DNA of 64,000 nucleotides. Source: Myxococcus eversor (GTDB taxonomy: Bacteria; Myxococcota; Myxococcia; Myxococcales; Myxococcaceae). Below the pieces are notes generated by a model, which ran no database searches, had not been told where the DNA came from, and saw only the letters and a program-made list of their open reading frames with translations. Each line of letters begins with the position of its first letter. Position 1 is the stretch's first letter. The stretch spans positions 62,001-126,000 of the forward strand of contig NZ_JAAIXY010000029.1 of assembly GCF_010894455.1 (NCBI RefSeq), read 5' to 3'. This document shows positions 52,155 through 60,671 of the stretch, piece by piece. Made by a program: the position numbers and the translations under genes.

Positions 52155-52730
52155 TCACAGGTGTCGAGCAGCGTGCTCCACCCACAGCGAGCCCGGAGCG
52201 GTGAAGACGTCCGTCGCGTGGGCTTCGGTGACCCACCAGCCTCCTCGGGCGAGCTCCTCCTCGAGCTGTCCGGGCGCCCAGACCGACAGGCCCTCGAAGG
52301 TGAGCGAGCTGCCGACGGGCAGGCGGGGCTCACGGCTTCCCTCGTACCAGGACAGGCCAGTGAGCAGAGGCTGGGCTCCCTCGGGTGGTGGGTTGGCCAG
52401 CGTGAGCGTGGTGCGATGTCCGGTGCTGACCGGGCCACCCCAGCGGTCCACGCCTTCGGGAAGAGGTTGGTTCTGGTGGGTGCGCACGCGGTTGAGGACC
52501 AGTCCCCAGGTGCTCCGCGCCGGGCCCGCATCCAGCAGCAACACCACCGTCTCGTCGAAGGCGCCCGACACGCGACCGGGCCGGGAGACGAGGAGCGCGC
52601 CCGGCTTCAACTCCACGGGCTCGTGCTCCAGCGCCTTGAGCACGTCGATGATGCGGGGAAAGAGCACGAGCATCGACAGCGCGGCGAGGAGCCACAACAA
52701 CGCTCCGTGTCTCCGGACCAGGGTCCTCAC
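52155..52730 (-). CDS. YqgE/AlgH family protein with N-terminal membrane anchor
   Basis: A 191-residue protein from GTG 52730. The YqgE/AlgH (UPF0301) domain is recognisable: PGALLVSRPGRVSGAFDETVVLLLDAG, WGLVLNRV, WGGPVSTGHRTTL and SLTFEGLSVWAPGQLEEELARGGWWVTEA. Ordinary YqgE proteins start directly at the conserved block; here about 40 residues with one membrane helix (LLWLLAALSMLVLF) precede it. The molecular function of the family is unknown. It follows a small two-helix membrane protein gene by 67 bp, probably in one transcript. Confidence 0.82.
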   Translation of the reverse strand: MRTLVRRHGALLWLLAALSMLVLFPRIIDVLKALEHEPVELKPGALLVSRPGRVSGAFDETVVLLLDAGPARSTWGLVLNRVRTHQNQPLPEGVDRWGGPVSTGHRTTLTLANPPPEGAQPLLTGLSWYEGSREPRLPVGSSLTFEGLSVWAPGQLEEELARGGWWVTEAHATDVFTAPGSLWVEHAARHL

Positions 52731-52797
52731 GTCGCCGCGCTCATACGGATGATGGCGTACCGACGCGTGGGCGGCGTCGTTGTCGAGGCCGCCATCT

Positions 52798-53142
52798 TCA
52801 CGGCTTGCGAGGCGGCGGGGCTGGCTGCTGGAGTTCCGCCTGATGCTCCGCCTTGAAGCGGGCGAGGGCGACGGCGGGGTCGATGTCCTCGAGCCGCTCG
52901 GTCTTCTCGCGCGAGGACGCGGTGAGCTGGTCCGCTTCGGAGAGGTCGCGCTGCTTCTTGCCACCGTGCAGCCAGCGCAGCGTCAGCACGAAGACGACGT
53001 AGATGCCGAGGGCGATGAGTCCGTACTTGAGGAGCCACCCGGCCAGTCCGATGACGATGCCGATGGTGGCCAGGGCGAGCAGGATGCCGATGGGGACGAG
53101 CACGCCCACCTTGACGAGTGTCTCCTTGTCCTTCCCCTGCAT
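52798..53142 (-). CDS. small membrane protein of unknown function
   Basis: A 114-residue protein with two adjacent membrane helices (VGVLVPIGILLALATIGIVIG and YGLIALGIYVVFVLTLRWL) and a 55-residue charged cytosolic tail ending in prolines. GGGGGAGG precedes ATG 53142. It resembles no family I can name; it is next to the membrane-anchored YqgE homologue, so the two may interact. Confidence 0.75.
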   Translation of the reverse strand: MQGKDKETLVKVGVLVPIGILLALATIGIVIGLAGWLLKYGLIALGIYVVFVLTLRWLHGGKKQRDLSEADQLTASSREKTERLEDIDPAVALARFKAEHQAELQQPAPPPRKP

Positions 53143-53290
53143 GAGGCCTCCCCCGGTGTCGACAGCGGATGCGCGCCGCGCTCCACCTGCCGCGACGGGA
53201 CAGCATAGGTTGAACAGCGGGCGACTGTAAGAGCGGGGGATGCGGAGGCCTGGCTCACGAGGGTGGCGTAGGCACCGCCATCCTTGGAAT

Positions 53291-54253
53291 TCAGTCTGGT
53301 GACTTCAGGCGGGCCAGGTCGGAGGGTGTGTCCACGTCCTCGTCGCCACCTGGAAGTGGGACGGTGACGACGCGCGAGGGCTGATGGGCAATCACACCGC
53401 GCGCCCCCTGCTCGGGGGAGAGTGACGCCAGTTCGTCGAACACGGAGCGAGCGAACAGGGCAGGCACTCCGCGCGTTCCGTCGTACTCGGAGGCGACGAC
53501 GGGAGCACCGGTGTCGCGCCACGTGGCCACGAGTGCTTTCAGGTGAGCGGCGCCGACGCGGAGTTGATCGCACAGCATGACGAGCACGGCGTCCACGGCG
53601 GGCGTGAGGGCCTCGGGTGCCGAGAGCAGCGCAGCGAGTCCCGCCGTCAGTGAGCCGCCCGGCCCGAGCGCCCAGTCGGGATGCACCACGAGTCGAACGG
53701 GGAGTCCGCTCAGCTCCGAGGCGATGGCCTCCCGGTGAGCACCCAGGACGACGACCACGGGCCCACCGAGGGACAGGGCTGCCTCCGCGGCGCGACGAAT
53801 CAGCGTCTTTCCTTCGTGGACGACGAGCTGCTTGGGATGCCCGAGGCGAGAGGAGCCGCCCGCCGCCAGCAACACGACACCCACCGTCGTGCGAGTGTGG
53901 TCGATGAGCTGCTTGGGATGCCCGAGGCGAGAGGAATCGCCTGCCGCCAGCAACACCTCATCCCCCGTCGTGCGAGTGAGGGCGGGGTCGCCCACATCTG
54001 GAGCGCCTTGTCCGGTTACACAGTCATCCGAGCGGGAGGCCGCGTCATGGGCGTCAGGCGCTGCCCGTTGTTCGCTCTCAGTGCCCGCGGCGGCTGAGTC
54101 GAGGCTTGTCCGTGGCGGCGACTGCTGCTCGCGCTCGGTCGTGCGTGGTGGAGTAACGGCGGCCGACGAGAGGCGTGTCCGTGGATGCGATTGCTCCTCG
54201 TGCCTGTCCGCGCCCGCTGGGACGGGAGCGCCCGGTTTCGAATCTCCCGTCAC
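53291..54253 (-). CDS. MocA-type molybdenum-cofactor nucleotidyltransferase with duplicated nucleotide-binding loop
   Basis: A MobA/MocA-like NTP transferase that would add CMP or GMP to molybdopterin. From GTG 54253 (overlapping the XdhC stop as GTGA, with GGAAG 6 nt upstream) it has 320 residues; the family norm is about 200. Residues 1-92 are low-complexity. A 27-residue segment carrying the LAAG-x-S-S-R-L-G-x-x-K-Q-L signature occurs twice in tandem (93-119 and 120-146); the first copy has AAGDSS for AAGGSS. The rest is canonical (VVVVLGAHREAI, VMLCDQLRV, DVDTPSDLARL). GTG 53884 would give a normal-length protein using only the second copy. Confidence 0.83.
   Translation of the reverse strand: MTGDSKPGAPVPAGADRHEEQSHPRTRLSSAAVTPPRTTEREQQSPPRTSLDSAAAGTESEQRAAPDAHDAASRSDDCVTGQGAPDVGDPALTRTTGDEVLLAAGDSSRLGHPKQLIDHTRTTVGVVLLAAGGSSRLGHPKQLVVHEGKTLIRRAAEAALSLGGPVVVVLGAHREAIASELSGLPVRLVVHPDWALGPGGSLTAGLAALLSAPEALTPAVDAVLVMLCDQLRVGAAHLKALVATWRDTGAPVVASEYDGTRGVPALFARSVFDELASLSPEQGARGVIAHQPSRVVTVPLPGGDEDVDTPSDLARLKSPD
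53825..53986. repeat. 81-bp tandem duplication inside mocA-like gene
   Basis: Two in-frame copies begin at 53825 and 53906 with only scattered differences (GAGCTGCTTGGGATGCCCGA is identical in both). They encode the two copies of the nucleotide-binding loop. High identity suggests a recent event. Confidence 0.92.
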
Positions 54254-55362
54254 GCGAGCTTCCGCACGGGAGGCGTCGCCGCCGTGTGGATGGGGGCCTG
54301 TCGTTCGCGCAGCTTCCCGCCTTCGCGGTCGGCGACGACGGCCTGAAGCTCGGCGACGATGGAGAGGGCAATCTCCTCCGCCCCCTCCGCGCCCAGGTCC
54401 AAGCCGACTGGCGCGTGGAGCTTCTCCTGCATCGCCGCGCCGGGCGTGGAGGGGAGCGCGGCGAGCAGCCTGTCCGTGCGAGAGCGAGGCCCCAGCACAC
54501 CCAGGTAGCGAAAGGCGCGTGGCAGCAGGCCCGCCAGCAGCTCCTGGTCCTGGGGCAGGCTGTGCGTCATCAACACCGCCAGCGTCCGGGGAGACAGCGG
54601 CACGGTCGCCGCGGCATCGCGCGCCTTCGCGGACACCACCGCGTGCGCCAGGGGGAAGCGACGCCGCAGTGTCTCCGTGGGGCGGTCGGCGACGACTGTC
54701 ACCCGCCATCCCAGCCCCGCGGCCTGGGTCACCACAGGGGCCACATCGAAGCCGCTTCCGAAGAGCACCAGCGAATGAGGCGGCTCCACCACCTCCACCA
54801 GCACATCGGCCCCGCCGCACGGCCCGCTCCAGGTGCGGCCCACTTCCAGCGCTTCGAGGGCGGCCTCGCGAACAGCGTCACCCAGGGGGCCCGCGATGTG
54901 CCCGGCCTCCAGCCCGTCATCGCGCAGCAGCAGTCGAGCACCCACGGCGTGGGTCGGCCCCTGATACACGGTGGCCACCACCGCGCGGCGTCCCAGGTTC
55001 CGGGCCTCGGCCGCGAACGCGAGTGCATCCACGGGGCCCGGCTCGCAGCGCTCCAGCAGGACGTCCACGACTCCATTGCAGCCGAGCGCGAAGGAGAAGC
55101 TTCCTTCGTCCTCGGCGCCTTCGCCCGTCGAGTCGTAGCGCAGCACGCGCGGCCCGGTGCTCGTCCAGAAGAACGCCTTGCGGACGATGTCGGCCTCCAG
55201 GCATCCGCCGCTCACGCCGCCCGCGAGCCAGCCGTCCTCGCCCATCAACATCCGGGCGCCGGGCTTGCGGTACGACGAACCGGACACGGCGACCACCGTG
55301 GCCAGTACCCAGGGGCCTCGCGAGTGCGCGCGAGCGCGGAGGATGGCGTCCAGGTCCTTCAT
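54250..55362 (-). CDS. xdhC: XdhC/CoxI family molybdenum-cofactor insertion protein
   Basis: A 370-residue cytosolic chaperone for sulfuration and insertion of molybdenum cofactor into xanthine dehydrogenase-type enzymes. The N-terminal XdhC_CoxI domain has WVLATVVAVSGSSYRKPGARMLMGEDG and GGVSGGCLEADIV; the C-terminal Rossmann domain has SLVLFGSGFDVAPVV, VLMTHSLPQDQELLAGLLP, YLGVLGPRSRTDRLL and the closing LDLGAEGAEEIALSIVAEL. It is coupled to the MocA-like gene by a 4-nt overlap, consistent with joint cofactor maturation. No hydroxylase subunits lie in the window. Confidence 0.93.
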   Translation of the reverse strand: MKDLDAILRARAHSRGPWVLATVVAVSGSSYRKPGARMLMGEDGWLAGGVSGGCLEADIVRKAFFWTSTGPRVLRYDSTGEGAEDEGSFSFALGCNGVVDVLLERCEPGPVDALAFAAEARNLGRRAVVATVYQGPTHAVGARLLLRDDGLEAGHIAGPLGDAVREAALEALEVGRTWSGPCGGADVLVEVVEPPHSLVLFGSGFDVAPVVTQAAGLGWRVTVVADRPTETLRRRFPLAHAVVSAKARDAAATVPLSPRTLAVLMTHSLPQDQELLAGLLPRAFRYLGVLGPRSRTDRLLAALPSTPGAAMQEKLHAPVGLDLGAEGAEEIALSIVAELQAVVADREGGKLRERQAPIHTAATPPVRKLA

Positions 55363-55395
55363 GTTCCGCCGCTCATCGTAGCAGAGGCGCGAGCG

Positions 55396-56814
55396 TCAAC
55401 GGACCACGGAGCTGTCGTGGGGCTTCACCGGCACGGCGTCTGTCGAGAACCGTGCGAGGACCCGCGCGGCGAGTCGAGAACCCTCTACGCAGAGGAAGAC
55501 GAGGAGCACCGGCTCGATGAAGTACTTGAACCGCATGTTCTCGCCCTTCTCGAACAGGATGCTCACCACGACGACGAACAACACGGGAAGCACCAGCCCG
55601 GCCACACGGAGCCACGCTGCCCGGTCCTCGAGTCTCTTCAAGGCCGGCACCCCGGTGACGAGCAGCAGCAGCCAGAGCATGGGCGAGGAGAAGACGAAGT
55701 CGAGCGGCTCGCGCCACGGCAGCCGATCCACCAGGACATGGGGCTGGTAGCGACTGGAGGGCTCTCCATACAGCGAGGCATTCTCCGCGAAGGAGGCCAG
55801 CGTCACGGAGAGGGGTTGTTCGAGCAGCGCCCGACGACACACGTACTTCAAGCCCACCGAGTAGCGCAGGGCATCCAGGTGGTTGTAGTTGTAGTAACCC
55901 CCCAGCTTCTCGTCCTGGCGCAGCACGGCGGCGCTCGAAGGAGAGGGCAGGGAGGCGGGCAGCACATGCGGAGGCAGGCGCACGCCGCCGAGGTCTGGCT
56001 CTCCCTGGCCGATGGCTCGACAGAGGTTGAGTCCGTCGAAGGTGGACGTCATCGACGTGCCGAACAGCGCGAGCTGCTTGGCGACGTAGGGCCCCGCGAA
56101 CAGCGTCACCACCGCGAGGTACCGCCCCACGCGTCGCAGGGGGACGCTCCTCAGCACGAGGCACAGGGCCACGAGCAGGAAGAAGGGCCACTGGAAGATG
56201 GAGCGCACGAAGAAGAGGACGAGCGACGCGGCGGCGAGCCGGGCGATGGAGCCGCCCTCCCGTTTCAGTTTCCACAGCTCGAAGCAGAACCACAGGAAGG
56301 CGAGCGCGCTGGCCGCGGTGCTGTCCAGCAACGTGGCGAAGGCGAGGGCCCCCGGGTGCAGCGCCGTCACCCCCGCGCCGACAATCGCAGCCGGCCTGCC
56401 CGCCAGCCGATACACCCAGGCGAAGACGAGCGTCACGGTCGCCGCGAACACGAGCGCCCACGCGACATAGGTCCACCGGTCCACGGCGTCCACCAGCGCC
56501 GCGCTGTCGAGCGCGCCGTGGACCCAGGCGAGCACGGCGCGGAACACGTCCAGCAGGGGAGGCTGGATGTGCAGGTACCAGAGCGAGCGCACCGGCTCCT
56601 CACGCAGCTCCCGGAGCGACAGCGTCTGCATCATCCGCTCGGAGTTCCACGCCTGGAAGCGCAGCCCGTCCGGCGTGAACCGGCGGAACAGCGCCTCCAG
56701 GGCGAGCAGGAACAGGAAGGACACCGCGAAGACGACGCCTTGCTCGCGTCGGCTGGCGACGCGGCGGACAGGCTTCGCTGGAAGAGCCGAGGGGAGGGGA
56801 GAGGAGTCAACCAC
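55396..56814 (-). CDS. multi-pass membrane glycosyltransferase-like protein (GT39/ArnT-like)
   Basis: A 472-residue inner-membrane protein with about ten helices. The first extracytoplasmic loop contains LRFQAWNSERMMQ and WYLHIQPPLLDVFRAVLAW, and the helices ALVFAATVTLVFAWVYRLAG and PAAIVGAGVTALHPGALAFATLLDSTAASALAF follow the GT39/PMT_2 pattern of lipid-linked sugar transferases. A large periplasmic region sits before the last helices. The substrate is unknown. The start is GTG 56814, not well supported by a ribosome site. It is on the same strand as the XdhC gene, 33 bp upstream. Confidence 0.75.
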   Translation of the reverse strand: MVDSSPLPSALPAKPVRRVASRREQGVVFAVSFLFLLALEALFRRFTPDGLRFQAWNSERMMQTLSLRELREEPVRSLWYLHIQPPLLDVFRAVLAWVHGALDSAALVDAVDRWTYVAWALVFAATVTLVFAWVYRLAGRPAAIVGAGVTALHPGALAFATLLDSTAASALAFLWFCFELWKLKREGGSIARLAAASLVLFFVRSIFQWPFFLLVALCLVLRSVPLRRVGRYLAVVTLFAGPYVAKQLALFGTSMTSTFDGLNLCRAIGQGEPDLGGVRLPPHVLPASLPSPSSAAVLRQDEKLGGYYNYNHLDALRYSVGLKYVCRRALLEQPLSVTLASFAENASLYGEPSSRYQPHVLVDRLPWREPLDFVFSSPMLWLLLLVTGVPALKRLEDRAAWLRVAGLVLPVLFVVVVSILFEKGENMRFKYFIEPVLLVFLCVEGSRLAARVLARFSTDAVPVKPHDSSVVR

Positions 56815-56880
56815 CAGGGTGGAGTCTCGCAGCCTCTCCGGCCTCTCGTACAGAGGCCCTCGGCGCCTCGCCGTGGTGGC

Positions 56881-58467
56881 TCAGGCCCGCGCCCACTTCC
56901 GACGAAGCGCGAAGGCCGCCAGGGTCAGCAGCCCCAGGGGACCCGCGAAGCCACCGCCCGTCGCTCCGCAGCCACCGTCATCGTCGGACTTCCCCGGCCC
57001 ATCCGTCCCAGGGCCGGAGTCAGGAACCCCCGCGTCCGGGGTGCCAGGGCCCGAGTCTGGAGTGCCGGGCCCCGCGTCTGGCGTCTCGGTAACCGGACCG
57101 GACGAATCCCCATACGCGCCGATATGGCCCGGAGTGGTTACAGTGCGTGCCTCGGCGGAGACGTGCTTCACGTACTGCCAGTCCACTGGGAGGGCCGCGG
57201 CCTCGGAGGGCGCCGCCACGGCGGTCCCACGCAGGGGCGAGCCCTGGGCCAGGTGGAAGTCCTGGCCCGCGAGGTCCACGAAGCCGGGCGTGGTGCCAGT
57301 CAGGTTACCGCCGGTGTCCACGACGGAGACCGGGACTCCGGCGAAGGTGGACACATAGCCCGGCTTGTACCAGTTGCCGCCATGCCGCAACGTGCCAAGC
57401 TCGTCCGTGAGTGACAACGTATTGCCTCCCGCCGCGGCCACCAGGACGACGTTGCTGGTGACGTGGGCCGTCTGGGCATTCGAGGACAGCCGCAGCAGCG
57501 TGGTGCGGTCCGTGCGCGAGGAGACGACGGTGTTGTGGAAGAAGTAGAGCTGGGAGCGGTACGTGGACGTCGTCCCGTTGTCCCCGCCGAAGTGGACGAT
57601 CTGCCGGTTACCGGCGCCCTCGGGCTCCAGCAGCACGTTGCCGTAGACGAAGGTGCGCGAGTAGGACGCCGCCGCGCGGACAGTCACGCTGTCCGACTCG
57701 ACGAGGTCCAGTTGCCGGTTACCGCCCTCAATCCAGTTGTAGCGGATGACGGTGCCGGCGGACCGGTCCTTCAGGTTGTTTCCCAGACACCCGGTGCACA
57801 GCGGCCCGAAGCGGTTGAACTGGTAGGTGATGCCCAGCGCCTCGGTGTATGCGTTGTGCTCCAGGATGCTGCCGTTGTTGCCGTTGCCGAGGATGTGATT
57901 GCGCTCGACGAGCAGGTCCGACGTCTCGTTGGCGACGAACAGGCCGTTGCCGCTGTCCTCCAGGACGCAGCCGCGAATGGTGAGGTGCTCGCCCTTCTCG
58001 ATGAAGATGGCGGCGGCGTTGGTGGTGTAGGTGGAGGCCCCGCTGCGCCCGGTGAAGGCTCCTCGGGCGCGGCGCAGGTGCAGGTCCTCCACCACCAGGT
58101 AGGCGGGCATCGTGTCGGCGGGCGTGTTGGAGCCGCCAATCTTCAGGATGCCGCGCTGCTCACTCCAGAAGTTGAGCTGCGAGCGCGTCGTCGCGTTCTC
58201 CCCGACGATGACCGGCAGGTTGCCCGCCGCGTCGCGCACGCCGCGCACGGTGATGGGCGCGGAGGCCGTGCCGCGCACCCCCAGCACCCACTTCTCCGCA
58301 TAGGGCGTCGGGCGCGCGTGGATGAACACGGTGTCACCGGGCTTGAGCGACTCCCAGGGCACGGCGCCAATGCTGGCGAAGGGCTGGCCAGGGCCGACGC
58401 GGTACTCGGTGGCCTGGGCGACGAGCGACTGGAGCAGGACGAGGAAGACCCATCGGAAACGGTGCAT
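56881..58467 (-). CDS. surface right-handed beta-helix protein with MYXO-CTERM tail
   Basis: A 528-residue exported protein: signal peptide to AQA, a pectate-lyase-like parallel beta-helix (about 25-420) with repeated turns such as LTIRGCVLEDSGNGLFV and LLVERNHILGNGNNGSILEHN, a Pro/Gly/Asp linker, and a C-terminal sorting signal: Gly-Gly-Cys-Gly, a hydrophobic helix (PLGLLTLAAFAL) and Arg-Arg-Lys. This MYXO-CTERM tail is processed by myxosortase in myxobacteria and anchors proteins on the cell surface. The repeated turns suggest polysaccharide binding or cleavage, but I cannot identify catalytic residues. Confidence 0.88.
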   Translation of the reverse strand: MHRFRWVFLVLLQSLVAQATEYRVGPGQPFASIGAVPWESLKPGDTVFIHARPTPYAEKWVLGVRGTASAPITVRGVRDAAGNLPVIVGENATTRSQLNFWSEQRGILKIGGSNTPADTMPAYLVVEDLHLRRARGAFTGRSGASTYTTNAAAIFIEKGEHLTIRGCVLEDSGNGLFVANETSDLLVERNHILGNGNNGSILEHNAYTEALGITYQFNRFGPLCTGCLGNNLKDRSAGTVIRYNWIEGGNRQLDLVESDSVTVRAAASYSRTFVYGNVLLEPEGAGNRQIVHFGGDNGTTSTYRSQLYFFHNTVVSSRTDRTTLLRLSSNAQTAHVTSNVVLVAAAGGNTLSLTDELGTLRHGGNWYKPGYVSTFAGVPVSVVDTGGNLTGTTPGFVDLAGQDFHLAQGSPLRGTAVAAPSEAAALPVDWQYVKHVSAEARTVTTPGHIGAYGDSSGPVTETPDAGPGTPDSGPGTPDAGVPDSGPGTDGPGKSDDDGGCGATGGGFAGPLGLLTLAAFALRRKWARA

Positions 58468-58568
58468 TTCACGGAGTGTGACGCGGCTGCCGGGAAGCGG
58501 TCCACCATGCGTTGTGGCAGGGGAGGCGACTCGAGCCCGCGCGCGGGAAAGGAGGACAGGGGGACTGG

Positions 58569-59009
58569 ATGATTCCTCCGGCCCGGGGTGTAGTTCTCCC
58601 CCGCATGCCCCATCTGCGTCAGGTCTTCGTCATCCAGGCCCTTCGCGAGCTCGGTCGGCTGGCCCCGGACCTCGCTCGCAACCGGGCGGAGCGCTCCCTG
58701 GAGGCCAGTCTCCAGAGCCTGCGCGAGGCCTGTCTCACGACGCTCGGCATGGAGCTGGACACGCTGACGGTGTTCGACGCGCGCTCCGTCGTGCGGCTCT
58801 TCGCGCACGCGGAGCAGGCGCGCATCCTCGCCCACCTGATGGACGAGCGGGCGCGCACCCTCGCGGAGCACGGCGACTTCGTGGGCGCCCTGTCGGACAC
58901 CGTCTACGCCGGACAGCTCCTCGCGTCCTCCCGTCAGCGCTTCGGCGTGCTGCGAGACGCGGGCGCGGCGGACGCCCTGGAGCGCGAGCTGCCCAAGCCT
59001 CCTCCCTGA
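58569..59009 (+). CDS. small protein of unknown function
   Basis: A 146-residue soluble, Arg/Leu/Ala-rich helical protein. ATG 58569 was chosen because AGGGGG lies 6 nt upstream; ATG 58605 (134 residues) lacks a visible ribosome site but starts at the better-looking MPHLRQVFVIQALREL. No family recognised. It is transcribed alone between the beta-helix gene (divergent) and the glycosylase gene (convergent, 19 bp). Confidence 0.65.
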   Translation: MIPPARGVVLPRMPHLRQVFVIQALRELGRLAPDLARNRAERSLEASLQSLREACLTTLGMELDTLTVFDARSVVRLFAHAEQARILAHLMDERARTLAEHGDFVGALSDTVYAGQLLASSRQRFGVLRDAGAADALERELPKPPP

Positions 59010-59028
59010 TGAGCCGGAGCCGCGCGTC

Positions 59029-60207
59029 TCAGGACGCGACGCGCGCCCGGGGCCGACGAACGGCCTGGGCGCCACAGGCCACCGCGTGCCGCGCGAGCGC
59101 CTCGTCCACCGCCGCGTCGTCCAGCTTCACGCCCTTCTCGCGCCAGAGGTTGTCCACCTGGAGCACGCCCTCGCGCACGCGGGCCTCCAGCCGTCCCACG
59201 AGCTGACCCCGGTGGAGCAGCGGGCACACGTACCAGCCCCACTGGCGCTGCGCGGCGGGCTTGTAGACCTCCCAGATGTAGTCGAAGCCGAACGCGACGC
59301 TCACCAGCCCCCTGTCCCACAGCACCGGGTCCAGGGGCCCGAGGATGCGCATCCTCGCGTCCGGCTCCGGGAACTCGCGCTCCCGGAAGCCCGAGGGCGC
59401 CAGATATCGACGGGGTGAGCCCGGCACGGTGACGTCCTCGAGCACGCCCTCGGAGACCAGCGTGTCGGGCAGCGCGGAGGTGCGCACGTCGGACAGCATG
59501 GACCAGTGCGGTCCGCTCGCGCGGCTCAAGAGGCCCGCGGCCTCCACGCGCTCGCCCAGGGCCCAGCGCTCGAAGGCGCTCTTCACCCGGGCCTCGGCCA
59601 TCTTCGGCAGGGCGCGTCCGGGGACGTCGTACACCTTGCCGCCAGGGCCGCGTCCGCACACCACCACCTGGCAGCGCGTCCAGAGGACCTCCAGCGCCAT
59701 GGCGGTGGCGCGCGCGGTGCCCTTCCATCCGCTCCAGTCGATGGGCACCACCGCGCCATGGTCCTTCAGCTCGCGAGAGGACGACGGGCCTCGCTGCGTC
59801 ACCTCGTCCAGCACGGCGTGCAACACCGGCTCGGGGATGCGCTTGAGCCGCTCCTCCAGCCGCCACCAGGGCGCCTGGGCCGCGCGCTCGCGGTAGTACG
59901 GGAAGGCGCTCGCGGGCAGCAGGCAGCGCTCCTTGGCGAAGTGCTCGAACGCGTGTCCCGGCAGCAGGTGGCGGTACACGTCGCCGCGCGTGATTCCCTC
60001 CACGCGCGCCAGCGCCACCAGGTCCGCGTTGGTGCCGATGACATCCAACGGGTCCAACTGGATGCAGCGCAGCGACTTGAGGAGCGAGCGAACTCCGCGC
60101 GCCCCGGGAACAGACAGGGGGCGCGCGAGTCCCAGTTGTCCGACGAGATATCGCCGCGCCTCATCGGGCTGCAGCACGGTGGGAGCGGGAAGCGAAGGCG
60201 AAGGCAC
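59029..60207 (-). CDS. AlkX/YcaQ-family DNA glycosylase-like winged-helix protein
   Basis: A 392-residue protein of the HTH_42/YcaQ superfamily, DNA glycosylases that unhook interstrand crosslinks. The start is uncertain: GTG 60207 or GTG 60177. The characteristic Q-hydrophobic-D catalytic motif appears as CIQLDP in SLLKSLRCIQLDPLDVIGTNADL, the AlkX-type variant as opposed to the Q-x-Q of AlkZ. Other family blocks: GDVYRHLLPGHAFEHFAKERCLLP, YYRERA, PLDPVLWDRG and FDYIWEVYKPAAQRQWGWYVCPLLHRGQLVGRLE. It follows the small charged-protein gene by 28 bp. Confidence 0.85.
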   Translation of the reverse strand: MPSPSLPAPTVLQPDEARRYLVGQLGLARPLSVPGARGVRSLLKSLRCIQLDPLDVIGTNADLVALARVEGITRGDVYRHLLPGHAFEHFAKERCLLPASAFPYYRERAAQAPWWRLEERLKRIPEPVLHAVLDEVTQRGPSSSRELKDHGAVVPIDWSGWKGTARATAMALEVLWTRCQVVVCGRGPGGKVYDVPGRALPKMAEARVKSAFERWALGERVEAAGLLSRASGPHWSMLSDVRTSALPDTLVSEGVLEDVTVPGSPRRYLAPSGFREREFPEPDARMRILGPLDPVLWDRGLVSVAFGFDYIWEVYKPAAQRQWGWYVCPLLHRGQLVGRLEARVREGVLQVDNLWREKGVKLDDAAVDEALARHAVACGAQAVRRPRARVAS

Positions 60208-60235
60208 GGCGCGGACGTTAACCGGTGCCCCCGGC

Positions 60236-60544
60236 TCAGTCGCGCTCGGGTGGAGCCTCGTCTTCCTCCTCCTCGACGGCGCGGCCCACGGGCTCGGGCT
60301 CCAGGCGGGCTTGTCGCTGGCTGGCCTCCCAGGACTCCTCCGCGTCGTGGGCGTGGACGACGGAGGCCGCCGCGTCATCCTGGGCGCTGGCCCAGGTGGT
60401 GTGCCCTCCCGCGTAGCCCTCCAGGGGACGAGCGCCTCGCCGCGCCTCCACCTCCAGGTCCTTCTCTTCCTGCTCCCGCAGCCGCTGGCGCTCCTGCTCG
60501 CGCTCGCGCTGGTGCTGTCGGTCGATGATGGGGTCGTCCGCCAT
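60236..60544 (-). CDS. small highly charged protein
   Basis: A 102-residue, strongly hydrophilic protein: the first 40 residues are an Arg/Glu/Gln-rich predicted coiled coil (REREQERQRLREQEEKDLEV) and the end is Glu/Pro-rich. AGGAGGT about 10 nt upstream fixes ATG 60544. No known domain. It is probably co-transcribed with the glycosylase gene. Confidence 0.7.
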   Translation of the reverse strand: MADDPIIDRQHQREREQERQRLREQEEKDLEVEARRGARPLEGYAGGHTTWASAQDDAAASVVHAHDAEESWEASQRQARLEPEPVGRAVEEEEDEAPPERD

Positions 60545-60671
60545 GGTGCTGATACCTCCTGTCCGCAACTTGCGGACGACGCTCGACGGCGGCAGCGAGC
60601 CGGCGCGGCGCCATGACGGGCCGCATGCTCGGTGGGCGAGCGGAGTTCGCCCGTCGCCCACCCAGGCGCCC

